DNA from: Pterobdella sp. o SKG-2022
Taxonomy: Eukaryota; Annelida; Clitellata; Hirudinida; Piscicolidae
NCBI GenBank assembly: GCA_964035795.1
Contig: OZ038320.1
Coordinates: forward strand, 21,408,589-21,472,588
Length of the DNA: 64,000 nucleotides
Reading direction: 5' to 3'
The position numbers and the translations under genes are program-made. Positions 23,110 to 34,551 of the stretch are shown here, piece by piece. Within the stretch, counting starts at the first letter, position 1. Every line of letters starts with the position of its first letter. The notes beneath the pieces are model-generated. The model had not been told where the DNA came from. It did no database searches and worked only from the letters and a program-made list of their open reading frames with translations.

Positions 23110-23320
23110 AAATAAAGTAAAGTACCAGTTATAATTTTAGAACATTCAAAAAATACAAACTGATGCCATCAACGGCAACTTCTACATATTCTCGTGTTGT
23201 CTTACACGCTTCAAACGTTATCTATAAAAATTGTTTACACGATAGTTTACACGATTTTATAAAACTGAATTAGTGCCAAAATAAAATTTGTTACCTTAGC
23301 CATATTTGGTATTTTTATTA
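23110..23320 (-). pseudogene. Dead MAM-domain exon (copy A)
   Basis: The minus strand reads FEACKTTREYVEVAVDGISL and aligns at DNA level with the live MAM exon 13981-14067 and its flanking introns (AAAGTAAAGTACCAGTT; ATCAACGGCAACTTCTACAT; CTCGTGTTGT). The live exon has DDLSLDFFACP; here the DD is DG, the terminal Cys is lost, and a stop follows. It is a relic of an earlier duplication of the neighbouring CUB/MAM gene. Confidence 0.75.
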
Positions 23321-23338
23321 TGTCAAGAAGACAGTTGA

Positions 23339-23410
23339 GTGTTCATTATCCTGTGGCGCAGTCGAATCGAAACACACAAGCCACAACCTCACAAAAACAT
23401 ATTTGATTGC
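23339..23410. mobile_element. Solo end of MITE family 1 (copy A)
   Basis: GTGTTCATTATC...GAAACACACAAGCCACAACCTCACAAAAACATATTTGATTG resembles the left inverted repeat of 21441-21924. No opposite end is seen nearby. It is repeated identically at 47480-47551 in copy B. Confidence 0.6.
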
Positions 23411-23731
23411 TTGACAAAAATTCACAAAATAAATAGAAAAATTGGTTTATTCGAGTAATATTATTTAATAAATAATATTTGTATAAAAAATTTTGTTTCA
23501 TAAATAAAATGAGTTAATGTTAAAAGCTCAGAACGACGATTTATTGCAACATTTACTAAATATCCCTTTTTTCAAAACTTTATAATTGACCTGCCGATTT
23601 AAGTTTATTGGACCACATAATCAATGAGTTTAACCAAAAGCATATGTTGCCAAATGTCTACATAAGAACGAACAATTGTGTTTTATACTGTTTTTAGTAA
23701 TATAAAAAAACAAGTGTTTACTACTTAAAAA

Positions 23732-26700
23732 ATGGAATTAAAAAAAGAATTTGGGTTGTTGTATAGCACAGTTGTTTTGACAAGTCTCATCAATGGCGGG
23801 GGTATATATATTTCTCCTCAAATCGTTTTGAGCCTTGTTTCATCTCCAGGATTAACTATTTTGTCATGGATTTTTGGTGGCGTGTATTCTCTCATTAATG
23901 CCTTGTGCTTTTCCGAACTCGGAGTGAAGTACCCTAAAAGCGGTGCATTTTATGTATACCTTATGGAGTTTTACGGGTCGTACATGGGCTTCGTTTATGT
24001 CTGGCAAAACATTTTTCTTGTTAGATGTGGAAACAACTATATCAAATGCACCATAATTTCTTCTTACTTATTGAAAGTATTCTTCCAGTCTTGTCCAATT
24101 CCTACCATCGCCACCAAATGTGTTGCTTCGTGGATAACCAGTTCGTTTATTCATGCAAATAAAATTTAATTAAGTTTAATTTATTTCATAAGTTTATTCC
24201 TAAAATCAAACTATAAAGTTGTGTTAGATTTTGTGAAGAAACATAATTAAAAGTTTAAATAGAAATGAATTTGAAAAGTTTCAATTTTAGCTTTCTTTAC
24301 GATTTACATTTAATGAAAATGTAAAATTATTTTAAAAAAATGAATAAGATTTTCAAATGAAAAAATTTGTTTTAATTTTATTTGATACATCATAATAATT
24401 TTATTTTTTTGAAAATAACCCTATGCTTAAGGTTTTTCATCATATACTCGTTTGCATTAATAATAATTTTTTAAACTATTGCTTTTTTAGTTTTTTGTTG
24501 TGTTCTAAATTGCCTAAGTGTAAAGATATTTGCAAAAAGCCAGGCTATCATTATGATAGTTTCAATGGCAAGTCTCTTGTTCATTCCTTCTGCTGGTATT
24601 TATTACATTTCCCAAGGTGGGTCAGCTTTTCTTGTACTTTCTATATTTTGATTGAATAAACGTAAAAAACTAGTATTTAAAAAAATTAAAAGAATTGAAT
24701 AACTCTTTATACGAGCATTTCTAATAGTTTTTTAAAACTTCTTGATAAACAATTCAATTTGTCAGGGTATACTCGAAACTTTGAAAACTTTTTCACCAAT
24801 TCGTCGACTGATATTGGAAATATTATTCTAGCTTTCTATAGTACTCTTTTCGCATATTCTGGCTGGTTAGTGAAACAGTTTATTACGATAAACAATATAT
24901 TTGGTGCAACTATACAGGTCAGGTTTGAACTGTATTGTAGAAGAGATCAAAAAGCCTGGAAGGTAGACATATTTCTTAACTCTAACTTTGCCACAATATA
25001 CCATCAAAAAAATAATCATAATCAAATTATTCACTATATTCAAATCAAACGTTTTACTTAACAAAGATTTTAGCCTTTTCAAGTTGTTGGAACTGATTTG
25101 TTCTAAGTTTTAAAAGCTTTAGTAAAAAATACGCTTAAATACTATTAGTTCTGTGTAAAACTAGGTTAGTGCTATATATAAATGTTTCTTAATTACAAAA
25201 TTATTGATTCAAAGAACTCTTCCTTTGGCTACTTTTATTGGCATGATCATTATAACATTGCTGTACATATGCGTCAACATGTCTTATTTGCTCATACTCG
25301 GTGCAAAAGAAATGCTTGAAACCGATGTAGTTGTCTTTGTAAGTTGAATTTACAAATAAAACTGATTAGTTCTATAAGTATATTATTAATTTATTTGTTT
25401 ATATAGAACCTTGCTATAAAAATTTGGCCTTCTCTGGCCTTAGTGTTTTCAATCCTGATTGCTGTTACTACTTACGCAAGTTTCAATACGGGCATTTTCA
25501 TTGGGTCTAGGTAACCAATAATATTTTAAAATAATTAAATTGAAAACAATGTTAAGTTATAGTTTTCCAATGACAGATATGTTTTTGCTGGAGGAAGAAA
25601 TTCACATTTACCCGAAGTATTTTCCTATGTCAATATTAATTACTGTACTCCAATCATTTCAATTGTTCATCAAGCAAGTTTTTAACGATGCAGTTCAATT
25701 CAATAGAAAAATAATTTTGAAAGCGCCTGTATCGCACGGTTCAAATAGCTTTCTCTACAAACTGATTGCAAAAATAATTTTTGAAAAATTTAGTGAAAAA
25801 GAAGTAGAAAGAATATTCTAGATAAACAGACTGACTGTAAAAAAAGATTCAGCATGAAAAAGTTTAAATCAATTTGCCACGAAAAAAAGGCTTAAGAACG
25901 AGACGATTAATAAACTTAATTAAGAGAGATGGGGCACAGAGAGTTGAAGTGAATAAGTTTAAATATCATAAAAATTTATAACTTAGCCTTTCTCAGCTAA
26001 AGTAAAATGAAATGGAGAAAGTAACATAGGAAATCTTTTGTGTGAGAAACAAAACGAGTAGCACAATAAAAAACTGATAACGGGATAAAACAGATTGTAA
26101 AAGGTTGTAGTTTTAGTGAGTTGACGTGATAATTTTCTAGAGAAAAGTAGAGACAACATGAAAATTTTGAGAGTTTAATATCTAGTAGAAAGAAGATTTG
26201 TATGTGGAAAAGCAAAAAGCATTAGGGTTGGTTTAAATTTTATATGGCAGCTTAGAATCAAAACTTAATTTTAAACTACTTATAGTAAAAGAAGAGTGAA
26301 AAGTGCGATTAAACAAATAGTAAAGAGCAGAAAAAATGTGAAAAAAATTTAGATTTTTAAAAATAAACATAATTAAACTAAGTTTAAATTAAAAAAAATA
26401 GTATTGAAACACTAGGAAAATTTTTCAATGCGTTGGATGGAGAAGAGAGAAAAAAGCAAATGTTTGAATCTTAAGCATTTTGAATTTATTTAACTAAAAC
26501 CAGTGACTGATTTAGATGTTTTTCCAGGGTTTCTTGACGATTTGTTACATCTGGCTGTTAAAAATTGACTTTGTCATACAAAACTTGATGTTCACCAATA
26601 TGCTCTTTGAGTTTCTGATTATAGCAGCTTATATTAGAATACGACTGAAACGAGTCTGTAAAAGCAACAAGAAGAACGCTATAGAGGTAGAATTGAAATT

Positions 26701-27047
26701 AAATGTAATTTATAAAATGAATATATAACTTTTTTCAACAGTTTCCCATAGCCTTGCATTTTATTTACGCAATTGGGACGTTTTTAATTTTGGTAGTTTC
26801 ATTAATATCGAAACCCCTGGACACAAGCCTTGTTTTTGCGGGAGTTTTGATAATCAATACATTATTCTACCTGTTATTCATCAAAAGCTCTACTTCATTT
26901 TTGAAAAAAAAATCATTTATAGGTATGATCATTATTGAAAATCAAAATTTTCAATTAATTGAGTATTTATGAATTCCAGCTAACATCACTCACTGGTGTC
27001 AAAAACTTTTTCTTACTTGTCCTCCTAGCATGGATGTCAAAAATTAA
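23732..27047 (+). CDS. SLC7 (LAT-type) amino-acid transporter, intact, copy A
   Basis: Ten exons: 23732-24140, 24491-24616, 24766-24865, 24918-24962, 25215-25338, 25407-25510, 25577-25673, 26528-26686, 26742-26922 and 26980-27047 (TAA). They total 471 codons with no frame error, giving 470 residues, close to the usual light-chain size. Family signatures appear in order: GGGIYISPQIVL (the GSGIF motif of TM1), ALCFSELGVKYPKSGAFYVY, the IILAFYSTLFAYSGWSG and IVEEIKKPGR(T)LPLA block, YVFAGGRNSHLPEVFSYV, and the LAT-type ending CQKLFLTCPPS. The protein is a polytopic membrane exchanger that in relatives pairs with an SLC3 heavy chain. The N-terminal cytosolic part is very short (about 8 residues). 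Intron 7 (25674-26527) uses a GC donor (CAA|GCAAGT); no GT alternative keeps frame. Start: first ATG before TM1. Coding sequence is identical to copy B. Confidence 0.95.
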
Positions 27048-28413
27048 CAGTGAAAGCTGTGATAAAAATTTATTTGATATATATTGCAAAGAAGTTATAA
27101 GAATAATTTTTTTTCAACAATGAGTTTTGTTGTTAATATAAAGACAGAAATGAGCTTAGAATGAATAAAAGCGAGAAAAAGATTTAATAAAAATCAAAGC
27201 TCTTACTCTGAAAAGAAGAACTAGCACTCGTGTAGTGTTTGCGTTGTGTTAGTGTTTTTTGAAAAATATCAATAGGTCTCACCAATTCATTGGCATTGAA
27301 GTTATACTTAGCTAATACAAAGCTAGACATAATATATCATGAGAAATAATTTCGAAAAAACTGAAATTTAAAAGTAAAAATATTTAAAAGTATATATCTT
27401 AGTATACTTTTAATAAGCCTAGTATTTCCTGCATCTCATCCCTCAAAAAGTCTTGCTGCGCTCCATGATTGTTTTCAAAAATAGCTCCGCAAAAGGAAGC
27501 ATTATTTTGATATTATTTTTATTCAATTAAAACTTTCGAAAGGTTCAACTTTGTCATAATTCATTAGATTAATGTTATCATGTATTCATCAAATCATAAA
27601 AGGAAAATTTCTACCGGTTTAATTGATTTTTCTATAGTTTTCAGTAATCGTATTTTCAATAAACCTCAGAATGAACTTTATTATATTAAATAACGAAATT
27701 GTTTTTATAATTTATTCTATCCTAAAGTTTTCTTGATAAACTTTTCTTCCAAGAAATGTCATATAGCCAACAACTATTGAATTCTAAACAGGTTTTTTTC
27801 AAAGAAACGAAGTTTTTCGTTACAAGTTTTTTGTTGAATGTAAGCCCCAAATAATGTGGGTTTTATTCCAATCGTCATTTTTGGTGTTAATTCATTATGT
27901 TTTCTAGAAACATACGTGTCGTGAATTTAAACAACTGACATAGCACTAAAAAGAAATAAAAGGGAAATTTTCAAACAAAATGCCTGTCAGCTAAGAAATA
28001 CTTTTAAAGAGAATTATTTTTTGGTTTATTTTGATTCGAGTGCTCAAAATTCTATGTTAGTTTTAATTATGACGTTTAAGAAAAACCGAAACAAAAAATG
28101 AATTCTGTATTTTCAACCAGCCACCGCTTTCAGTATACATTTGATTCATATATTATTTTAGAGTTTATCTATCGAGAATCAATTTTGAGGAATATCATAC
28201 ATTTATTCAAAAACATTAGCATGTTAATGCTTTATGGTAAAGCCATACTTACCGAAAATTGTAGCTTTATTTTCGAATAAATTTATAATATCTTTCAAAA
28301 TTAATGTTCGACAGATAATTACTATATGAAACATTTGCATTAGATGTTTCTGAAAAGTTTTTTAGAGTTTAAAATTCTAGTTGTAAATAAAAAATTAATT
28401 AATTTGAAATCAG
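27048..28413 (+). other. Spacer between transporter and protease genes (copy A)
   Basis: AT-rich. An open frame at 28098-28280 (MNSVFSTSHRFQYTF...) has no supported link to the downstream gene, though it could be a 5' exon. The protease promoter should lie here; none is recognisable. Confidence 0.4.
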
Positions 28414-31400
28414 ATTTCAATTCAATGGGACGACAACTGTTACTAGCTTAAAACAAAGAAGAAAACATTTTTTCGTTTGGATTTCAGTTACTGTATTCAT
28501 AATTTTAGTTTTCACTCATTTTGCAAATTCATTAGTTTCAATTTGGTGCCAAATTACCTCTCCTGTTTTTCACCAAAGTTAGTTACAAACAAACTGAAAT
28601 TTGTGTGTATCCTGTTTCATTAATATTTGTGTATAGTTGATATTCTAAATAAGATTTGTGAATTGAACTTGATTAATGGAAGCAAAAATAGTTACATTTA
28701 ATTTGAACCCTGTAATTTTTATACTACTGCGTTGTTCAGGAATTTGTTTTGTAGTTCTAAAGTTTAAATATTCATATTTTGTATAATTTTAAAACATTAA
28801 ATTCGAATATTATTTTTGAAGTTTACAACAAAGCTTTTACCTCCGACGGTGAGTATTTAAAGTTAGAAAACTTTTTTCCAAAAGTTACTTTTACAGATTG
28901 TCCACCGGGCTCTTTTTATTACTGTTCATCCAGCAAGAAGTGTCTCTTGTTCAGCCAGCATTGCGATCGATACCAGGATTGCTCGGATGATTTCGATGAA
29001 ACAAATTGCCGTAAATAAATACATTAAATATACTGCAACAAATCATTAAAAGCAATAGTAGTATTCAAATTAAAATTACAGAATGCTTAAAAGAGGAGTA
29101 TAGCTGCAAAAACGGGAGATGTATATCTGAACTGTTTATGTGTGATGGAGTTTTGGATTGTCCTGAAGGGGACGATGAAACGGAAAAAGTTTGTAGTAAG
29201 TTAACATTCATACTTTGTGAAACAAACACAATTGTGTCAAACTATACTATGTCATTGATACTTTGCTTATAACTTTCTAATATTCAAAGTTTTTAATAAT
29301 TTATAATTCATTCAGAAAGATGCGCTACTGGTGAATATAGATGCGAAGGTCTGAGGCATGTTTGTTTGCGGGAAAGTCAGGTATGCAATGAAAGAAGAGA
29401 GTGCTCCTTGGGTGATGATGAGAAAAAATGTGGTGAGATGGAAGTTTCAAATAAAAACATACTAATGAATTTTTTTATTTATTGTTGTTAAATAATTACT
29501 TCAAGAAACTATTTTAAAGTATACTTTCAGTTGTTTTCAAAAAGAACAATGAATTACGTTTGCGGGTTTCTTCAACAAATGAAACTAGTATTTGCTATGA
29601 TAGTTGGAGTAACAAATTTTCGGATTATTTTTGTGAAAAAGCTAATAAAGGGTATTTGAATTCTTTAAATTTCATTCACAAAAAAAAACTTCAATTTCTT
29701 AAAAAGTTTTACTATGGAAAGTTTTCCCTTGACACAAAAGAAAAATTCAAAGTTCTCAACACTAAAAAATACTACAGAAGGAAAATTAACGTTTACACAA
29801 AGGTGAAAAACATGACTTTTCTTATGCTGAAATTTTAAAGTAATTGCATTTTTTCAGCGATACTTGTCCAAACGAGAAAGTAGTGGGTCTTAGATGTTAT
29901 GAAGAAGGTGACATTAATTTGTGATACTTCTAGGAAATTGACATATTTTTGACAATTACTATAAGTTAAAATTAAAATAATTTCATGCACACAAATAAAA
30001 GTTTATTTATCGTTATTGAATCATATAATCCAGATTGCGGCAAAAGAAAAGTTGATGACAGGCTATTCAGAGCTTATTTAATTTATGGTAAAGAAATATT
30101 GCAAGGAGAATTCCCTTGGTATGTTTATTTGAAATGTAATGGTTTCACTTGCGGGGCATCTTTGATAGGAGACAGATGGGTCTTAACTGCTGGCCACTGC
30201 GTATATTTATTCAAGTATGTGAAGCTCTAAACTTTGAATTTTTAATGTTTAACGATATTTTGTTTCAGTATGGACGGCAGCAGGTGTAATGTATACATGG
30301 GGTCAGTGTATTCTCTAGAAAACAAATGGACATATTTTGAAGTTGAGAAAATTATTTTAAGAGAAGATTATGTAAATAAAAATTTGAAAAATGACATTGC
30401 TTTATTAAAACTCAAAACCCCTGTTGTTTATACGCCTTATATCCAACCCATCTGCCTACCACATAAAAGATATTCTGAAAAAGATTACCAAGACTGTTAC
30501 TCTGTTGGAATCGGGAAAACAATTAAAGGTTTCATCATTTTTATCAAAAATTTTTTATCATTATTATTGAAATGCTTAAAGATAGAGGATCCGAGAAGTT
30601 GATGAAATCTAGAATGGCTGTTAATCACAGAGAATCAACAAAGAAGCTTTTATGCATCGGTACTAGTCGTGGGATGAAATACCCAAATATTTGTATGGTA
30701 AAAATCTTCAACTTCTTTCTTATTGAAATGTTGAATTTATAAGACAGAATTTATCATATGAATTTTTTTGTTACATAGTTTATATCATAGAATAAACAAT
30801 AATTAACACTTTTTTCAAGACTAAAATTAAATTGATTTGATTCCTAACATATTACCAACCACAAAATCTTCCGTTTTGCTTCCTCAACTGACAGTGATCA
30901 ATCAAATCTCTTATTTATCCCACCTCTTACTATTGACAAAATCATCAAACTGATCACTTCCCTCCCAAATAAATCATCATCTTTAGATATAAACCCCATT
31001 TTTTCGCTGAACCGGTTTTCTTGCATCTTCGCCTTTATTATATGCAAGCTTTCCACGGTTTCTTTTTTACAGGGCACTTTTCCAGCATCGTTCAAAACGG
31101 CGCAGCTAACCGTTTTACTAAAAAAGAATAGCTTAAATCTCATGCATCTATCCAACTATTGTCCAATTTCAAACCTCAGCACTATTTCAAAAATTTTAGA
31201 AAGGGTCGTTCTCAAAAGGCTATTTTCTCACGTTTCTTTACTGCGTAAATTCAACTCTTTATGATCAGCAAATCGTTTTCATCGTTCGACAGAAACTGAG
31301 CTTTTGCGCATCACCGATAGCCTCCGCAATATCTCTGCTAAAGGGGTCTGCGGCTGTTTTGTTGTCTTTAGATATTTCAGCAGCTTTCGACACCATCGAT

Positions 31401-33044
31401 CATTCTAATATGCTGCACATCCATCAAAACTACTTTTATATTTATGACATTCCTTCATCCTGGTTTTCTTCTTATTTCTCCAAGCACAAACCATTTGTAA
31501 AATTAGGTTGCTTTTTTCTACTTTTCTTTGTTTTGATGCTCCCCAAGGTTCCGTATTTGAGCCTATACTCTATTTTCATTATGCATCTTCTATTAGCGAG
31601 ATCATACAAAAGCACGCCGTTTTTTTATCATTAGCTTGCTAATGATATCACTTTTTTTACCAGCGCCTTTTATCTTGATCTTCACCACAGTCTCACTGAG
31701 ATTTCTGAAGGCATCACCAAACTCAACTTTTGGTTTTTCAACAATCATCTTATGTTGAGTTCCAACAGAAGCAAAGTATTGTTAGTTGACAGTCTTCTCC
31801 AAATCCAATCTTCCTAACAAAGTTATCAATGACGGCACCCTTTTTCGTGACGTCCAAACTGAAGATAAGGGTGTAACTCTCAATCCTAGCCTCAACTTCA
31901 CACACTTTGCTTCTCAGATTATTCAAGCATCCAAATTTCATCTCCATGCGATCAATCAAGTACGCAAATTCTACCCTTTATAAGAGCCATTGCCTCGACT
32001 TAAATTAGTTAGCACCAGTTTGAAGTTCTTGCTTGCGTAGCCGCCAAATTACAGAAAATTTCTCATAATCCTTATTATCGACTTCACCATGGCTTTTTGG
32101 AGTTGATTTTAAGGGCAGAGGTGAAATAGCACAACTTTTTACCACACTACAAGAAATCTCAAAAAAGTAATCATCAGAGTTTTTTTGATGAATTAAATGA
32201 CTGCTGGCCGCCATGTGTTCAGACACACCACTAAGTGGTGTGGGTTTTATTTAATTATGCAATAATTAATTTTTTTCTATAGCCCCTTGGTTAGATTGTG
32301 AAGGCTTCACCTTCAACCGAACCTTGTGAAAGCTTGAATGTTTTTATTTTTCATTTCCTTTCCACCCCTTCCACCTCTTCCACCTTTCCATGACAAGCCC
32401 ATAGCTTTTTCCTTTATCCCAAGCATTTGTCTCTTCTTATTTCTTCTATAAGACCTGCCTCATCCTCTTTCTTTTGTTGGACAAACCTCAATCATATTCG
32501 CTTTCAAAAATCCCTTCCTTCTCTTTTTTTCTTCTCAAAACTTTCATAGTTGTGTCTAAAATAGAATTATTCTTTTCAAAAGTAAGGATTTTTTATCTCA
32601 CACACAGTTCATTTTTATATTTTTATAAAAGTATCTAATTTTTTTTAGCAGTTCATTGCAGGGGTCTCTGAACGATGTGAAAGATTGATATATAAATAAT
32701 TTTCACTAATAAAAATTTCTGGAAACTTTTTAATAATAATTAATTAAACTATGACAATATTACAGGGTGACAGTGGAGGTCCATTTATGTGCAGAAAAAA
32801 AAACGAAAATATCTGGGTTTTGATCGGAGTTCATAGCTTTGTTAGGTACCCACCTGATTGTAAGTTACTTTCACAAAAATTAAAAATAAGTTTCTATTAA
32901 TTGTCGGTAATTTTGTAATTATTGATGGTATTATGAAATCAAGATGGGAAAAAGCCGACGAGTAAAATGTGCCAACTCAGTTTTGCCGAAAGAGTCATTA
33001 ACTACGTTGGCTGGATAAGGAAGAAACAAATAATTTATTCTTGA
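28414..33044 (+). CDS. Type II transmembrane serine protease, TM-LDLa-LDLa-LDLa-SRCR-trypsin, copy A
   Basis: Exons: 28414-28577 (basic KQRRK then TM helix WISVTVFIILVFTHF), a link exon ending at 28847, LDLa 28897-29010, 29082-29195 and 29316-29432, SRCR 29531-29720 and 29858-29907 (VVGLRCY), and peptidase S1 30034-30214, 30269-30528, 30582-30697, 32766-32859 and 32944-33044 (TGA). The peptidase joins are all in phase. Catalytic His is in LTAGHC, Asp in NDIALLKL, Ser in GDSGGP, so the triad is complete. The activation site is odd: the usual R|IVGG is replaced by FRAYLIYGKE, with no basic P1. Residue 189 (chymotrypsin numbering), six before the Ser, is Asn (PNICMGDSGG), so trypsin-like cleavage after Arg/Lys is unlikely. 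The 2.07 kb intron before the Ser exon holds a LINE fragment. The start codon and exact link-exon acceptor are unresolved. Relatives are the TMPRSS/enteropeptidase/corin group; expected at the cell surface. Confidence 0.9.
30880..31985 (+). pseudogene. L2/CR1/Jockey-type LINE fragment in protease intron (copy A)
   Basis: Consecutive frames read FPASFKTAQLTVLLKKNSLN, NYCPISNLSTISKILERVVL, STETELLRI, LSLDISAAFDTIDHSNMLH (RT motif A), LANDITFF in place of YADD, and KGVTLNPSLNFTHFASQII. This is the standard block order of the L2/CR1/Jockey reverse transcriptase. Several stops and shifts separate the blocks and the catalytic YADD is destroyed. The same fragment at the same intron position in copy B shows it predates the duplication. 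Confidence 0.85.
31986..32765 (+). other. Remainder of the protease intron (copy A)
   Basis: Includes a pyrimidine-rich patch with CCACCCCTTCCACCTCTTCC at about 32365, and a minus-strand open frame 32005-32226 of unknown nature. No domain match. Confidence 0.4.
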
Positions 33045-33837
33045 GTATCATCAATGTTTTCATAAAAAATATTAACATTCATAAAACTCAAAGTTAAAAT
33101 AATGAAAAATTTATAATAAAATAAATATAAGCTTTTATATTGCTGAAATTCTTCTAATCGTTTGAACATTTATATGTTAAAAAGGTTGATGCTTGGCAAA
33201 AATAGTTTTCAACAGAATAAGATCTGAAATTTAAACCAGTTCTGAATATTTTAGCACCTCTAAACTATTTCCTAATTTTTTTTTTCAAATATGAAATTTA
33301 AAAGTTGAAACTTCAACATTTCCATACTTTATGATTAATTTATAATAAGATTCAATAAACTTAAAATACTCCACAATTCAACATAAAAAAGAGCTGGAAA
33401 TTTAACTGGATTGAACTCTTTCAGCACTAATTGGCATGTTCTGTCCATTAATTAAATTATGCATTTTTCTATAAAAAACCATGCCTTCATTTAAAGGGGC
33501 AACAAAAATTTTTTATACAACCTCTAGAGTATACTAAAATTTAATAGCAAGTTTTTTGCTGTGCTATCAGTCACCAGCAAATGTTTGTGGTTGCTTGGAA
33601 AGAAAGATTTTTTAGTTAGGAAATTTCAAATGGTGAAAAAGCTTGTTAATTCTCGTCAGTTTGTTATGTTTCAATTGAAGCAGATATATTTTGTTTTTCT
33701 GCATTTTTAACGAATTTGTCTTTTTTGACATTATTTTGGCAGAGTTTTAAAAATTTAGCAAAATATAGAGGTCTTTGGAATTATTTTTAAAGTTTTTTTC
33801 AAATCAATTTATACTAAAAATTCACTTTCAATACCAT
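33045..33837. other. 3' flank of protease gene to the edge of copy A
   Basis: AT-rich, with no coding signal. Homology to copy B ends at CAATACCAT (33830-33837). Confidence 0.5.
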
Positions 33838-34551
33838 CCAGGCAGACCAGGAAGATTCAGTTGAGTGACGACGAAATATGGCACTAACTGTAGGGATTCC
33901 CAATTTTTTGATTACCTTTAATGATTTTATTCTGTTTCTCTGAATTTAAATGGGTATAAGACAAATGATTCATGGGTGAAGACCAGCAACTTATAGTTTG
34001 AATGCTCTTTATGTGCACTACATCCACTTGAAGTTTGGTTCTTTTTTCAAAAGAATGAGTCAAAAATTCCACAGAATAATATCAAGCGATCTGGATCCTT
34101 TCTGAATCAAAAGAGAGCTGTCACAAACCTTGTTCTGATATCGTTTTACTGACCGTCAATCGGCTAAGGCCCATTGCTCAATAAAATAATTTCAATCAAT
34201 CTGGATCTTATCTGAGTCAAACATCCAGAACCTAGTCTTCATAACCTTCTACACCTAGAAAAAAGAAAAAGTATTTGAAAATAGTCTTTTATAAGAATTT
34301 GGAAAAAAGGAAATTGGAATTTTATCTATCCATCCGTTTGAATACTATATATATGAAAAGAATCATACTTATTTAAAAAAATTTTTGAAACATATTAAAA
34401 TTAAGAAATAAACAAGAATTTCTAAAAATACTACACTTGAAAGACGTTGAAAAGACGCTATTCTTGAATCCTTCATGTTTATATAAAGATCTAACTAAAA
34501 GACAAACTACATACTTTTTGAAAAATTAATGAAGATTTAAAAAAAAACACC
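33838..34551. other. Spacer to the YLDD retrotransposon
   Basis: Unique sequence. No gene seen. The 5' UTR of the retrotransposon may start within it. Confidence 0.4.

Larger units (their letters stand above)
22199..33837. repeat. 11.6 kb segmental duplication, copy A
   Basis: The same sequence recurs in direct orientation at 46340-57991, with a constant offset of 24141 bp up to about 30.6 kb, then 24144-24147 after small indels. It contains an unassigned open region, a dead MAM exon, the SLC7 gene and the LDLa/SRCR/trypsin gene. From 22199 to about 30372 I count fewer than ten differences. From 30372 to 33837 differences are an order of magnitude denser. The left edge continues into an older repeat shared with 8.4 kb, so the A junction is probably the original context. 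Confidence 0.97.
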
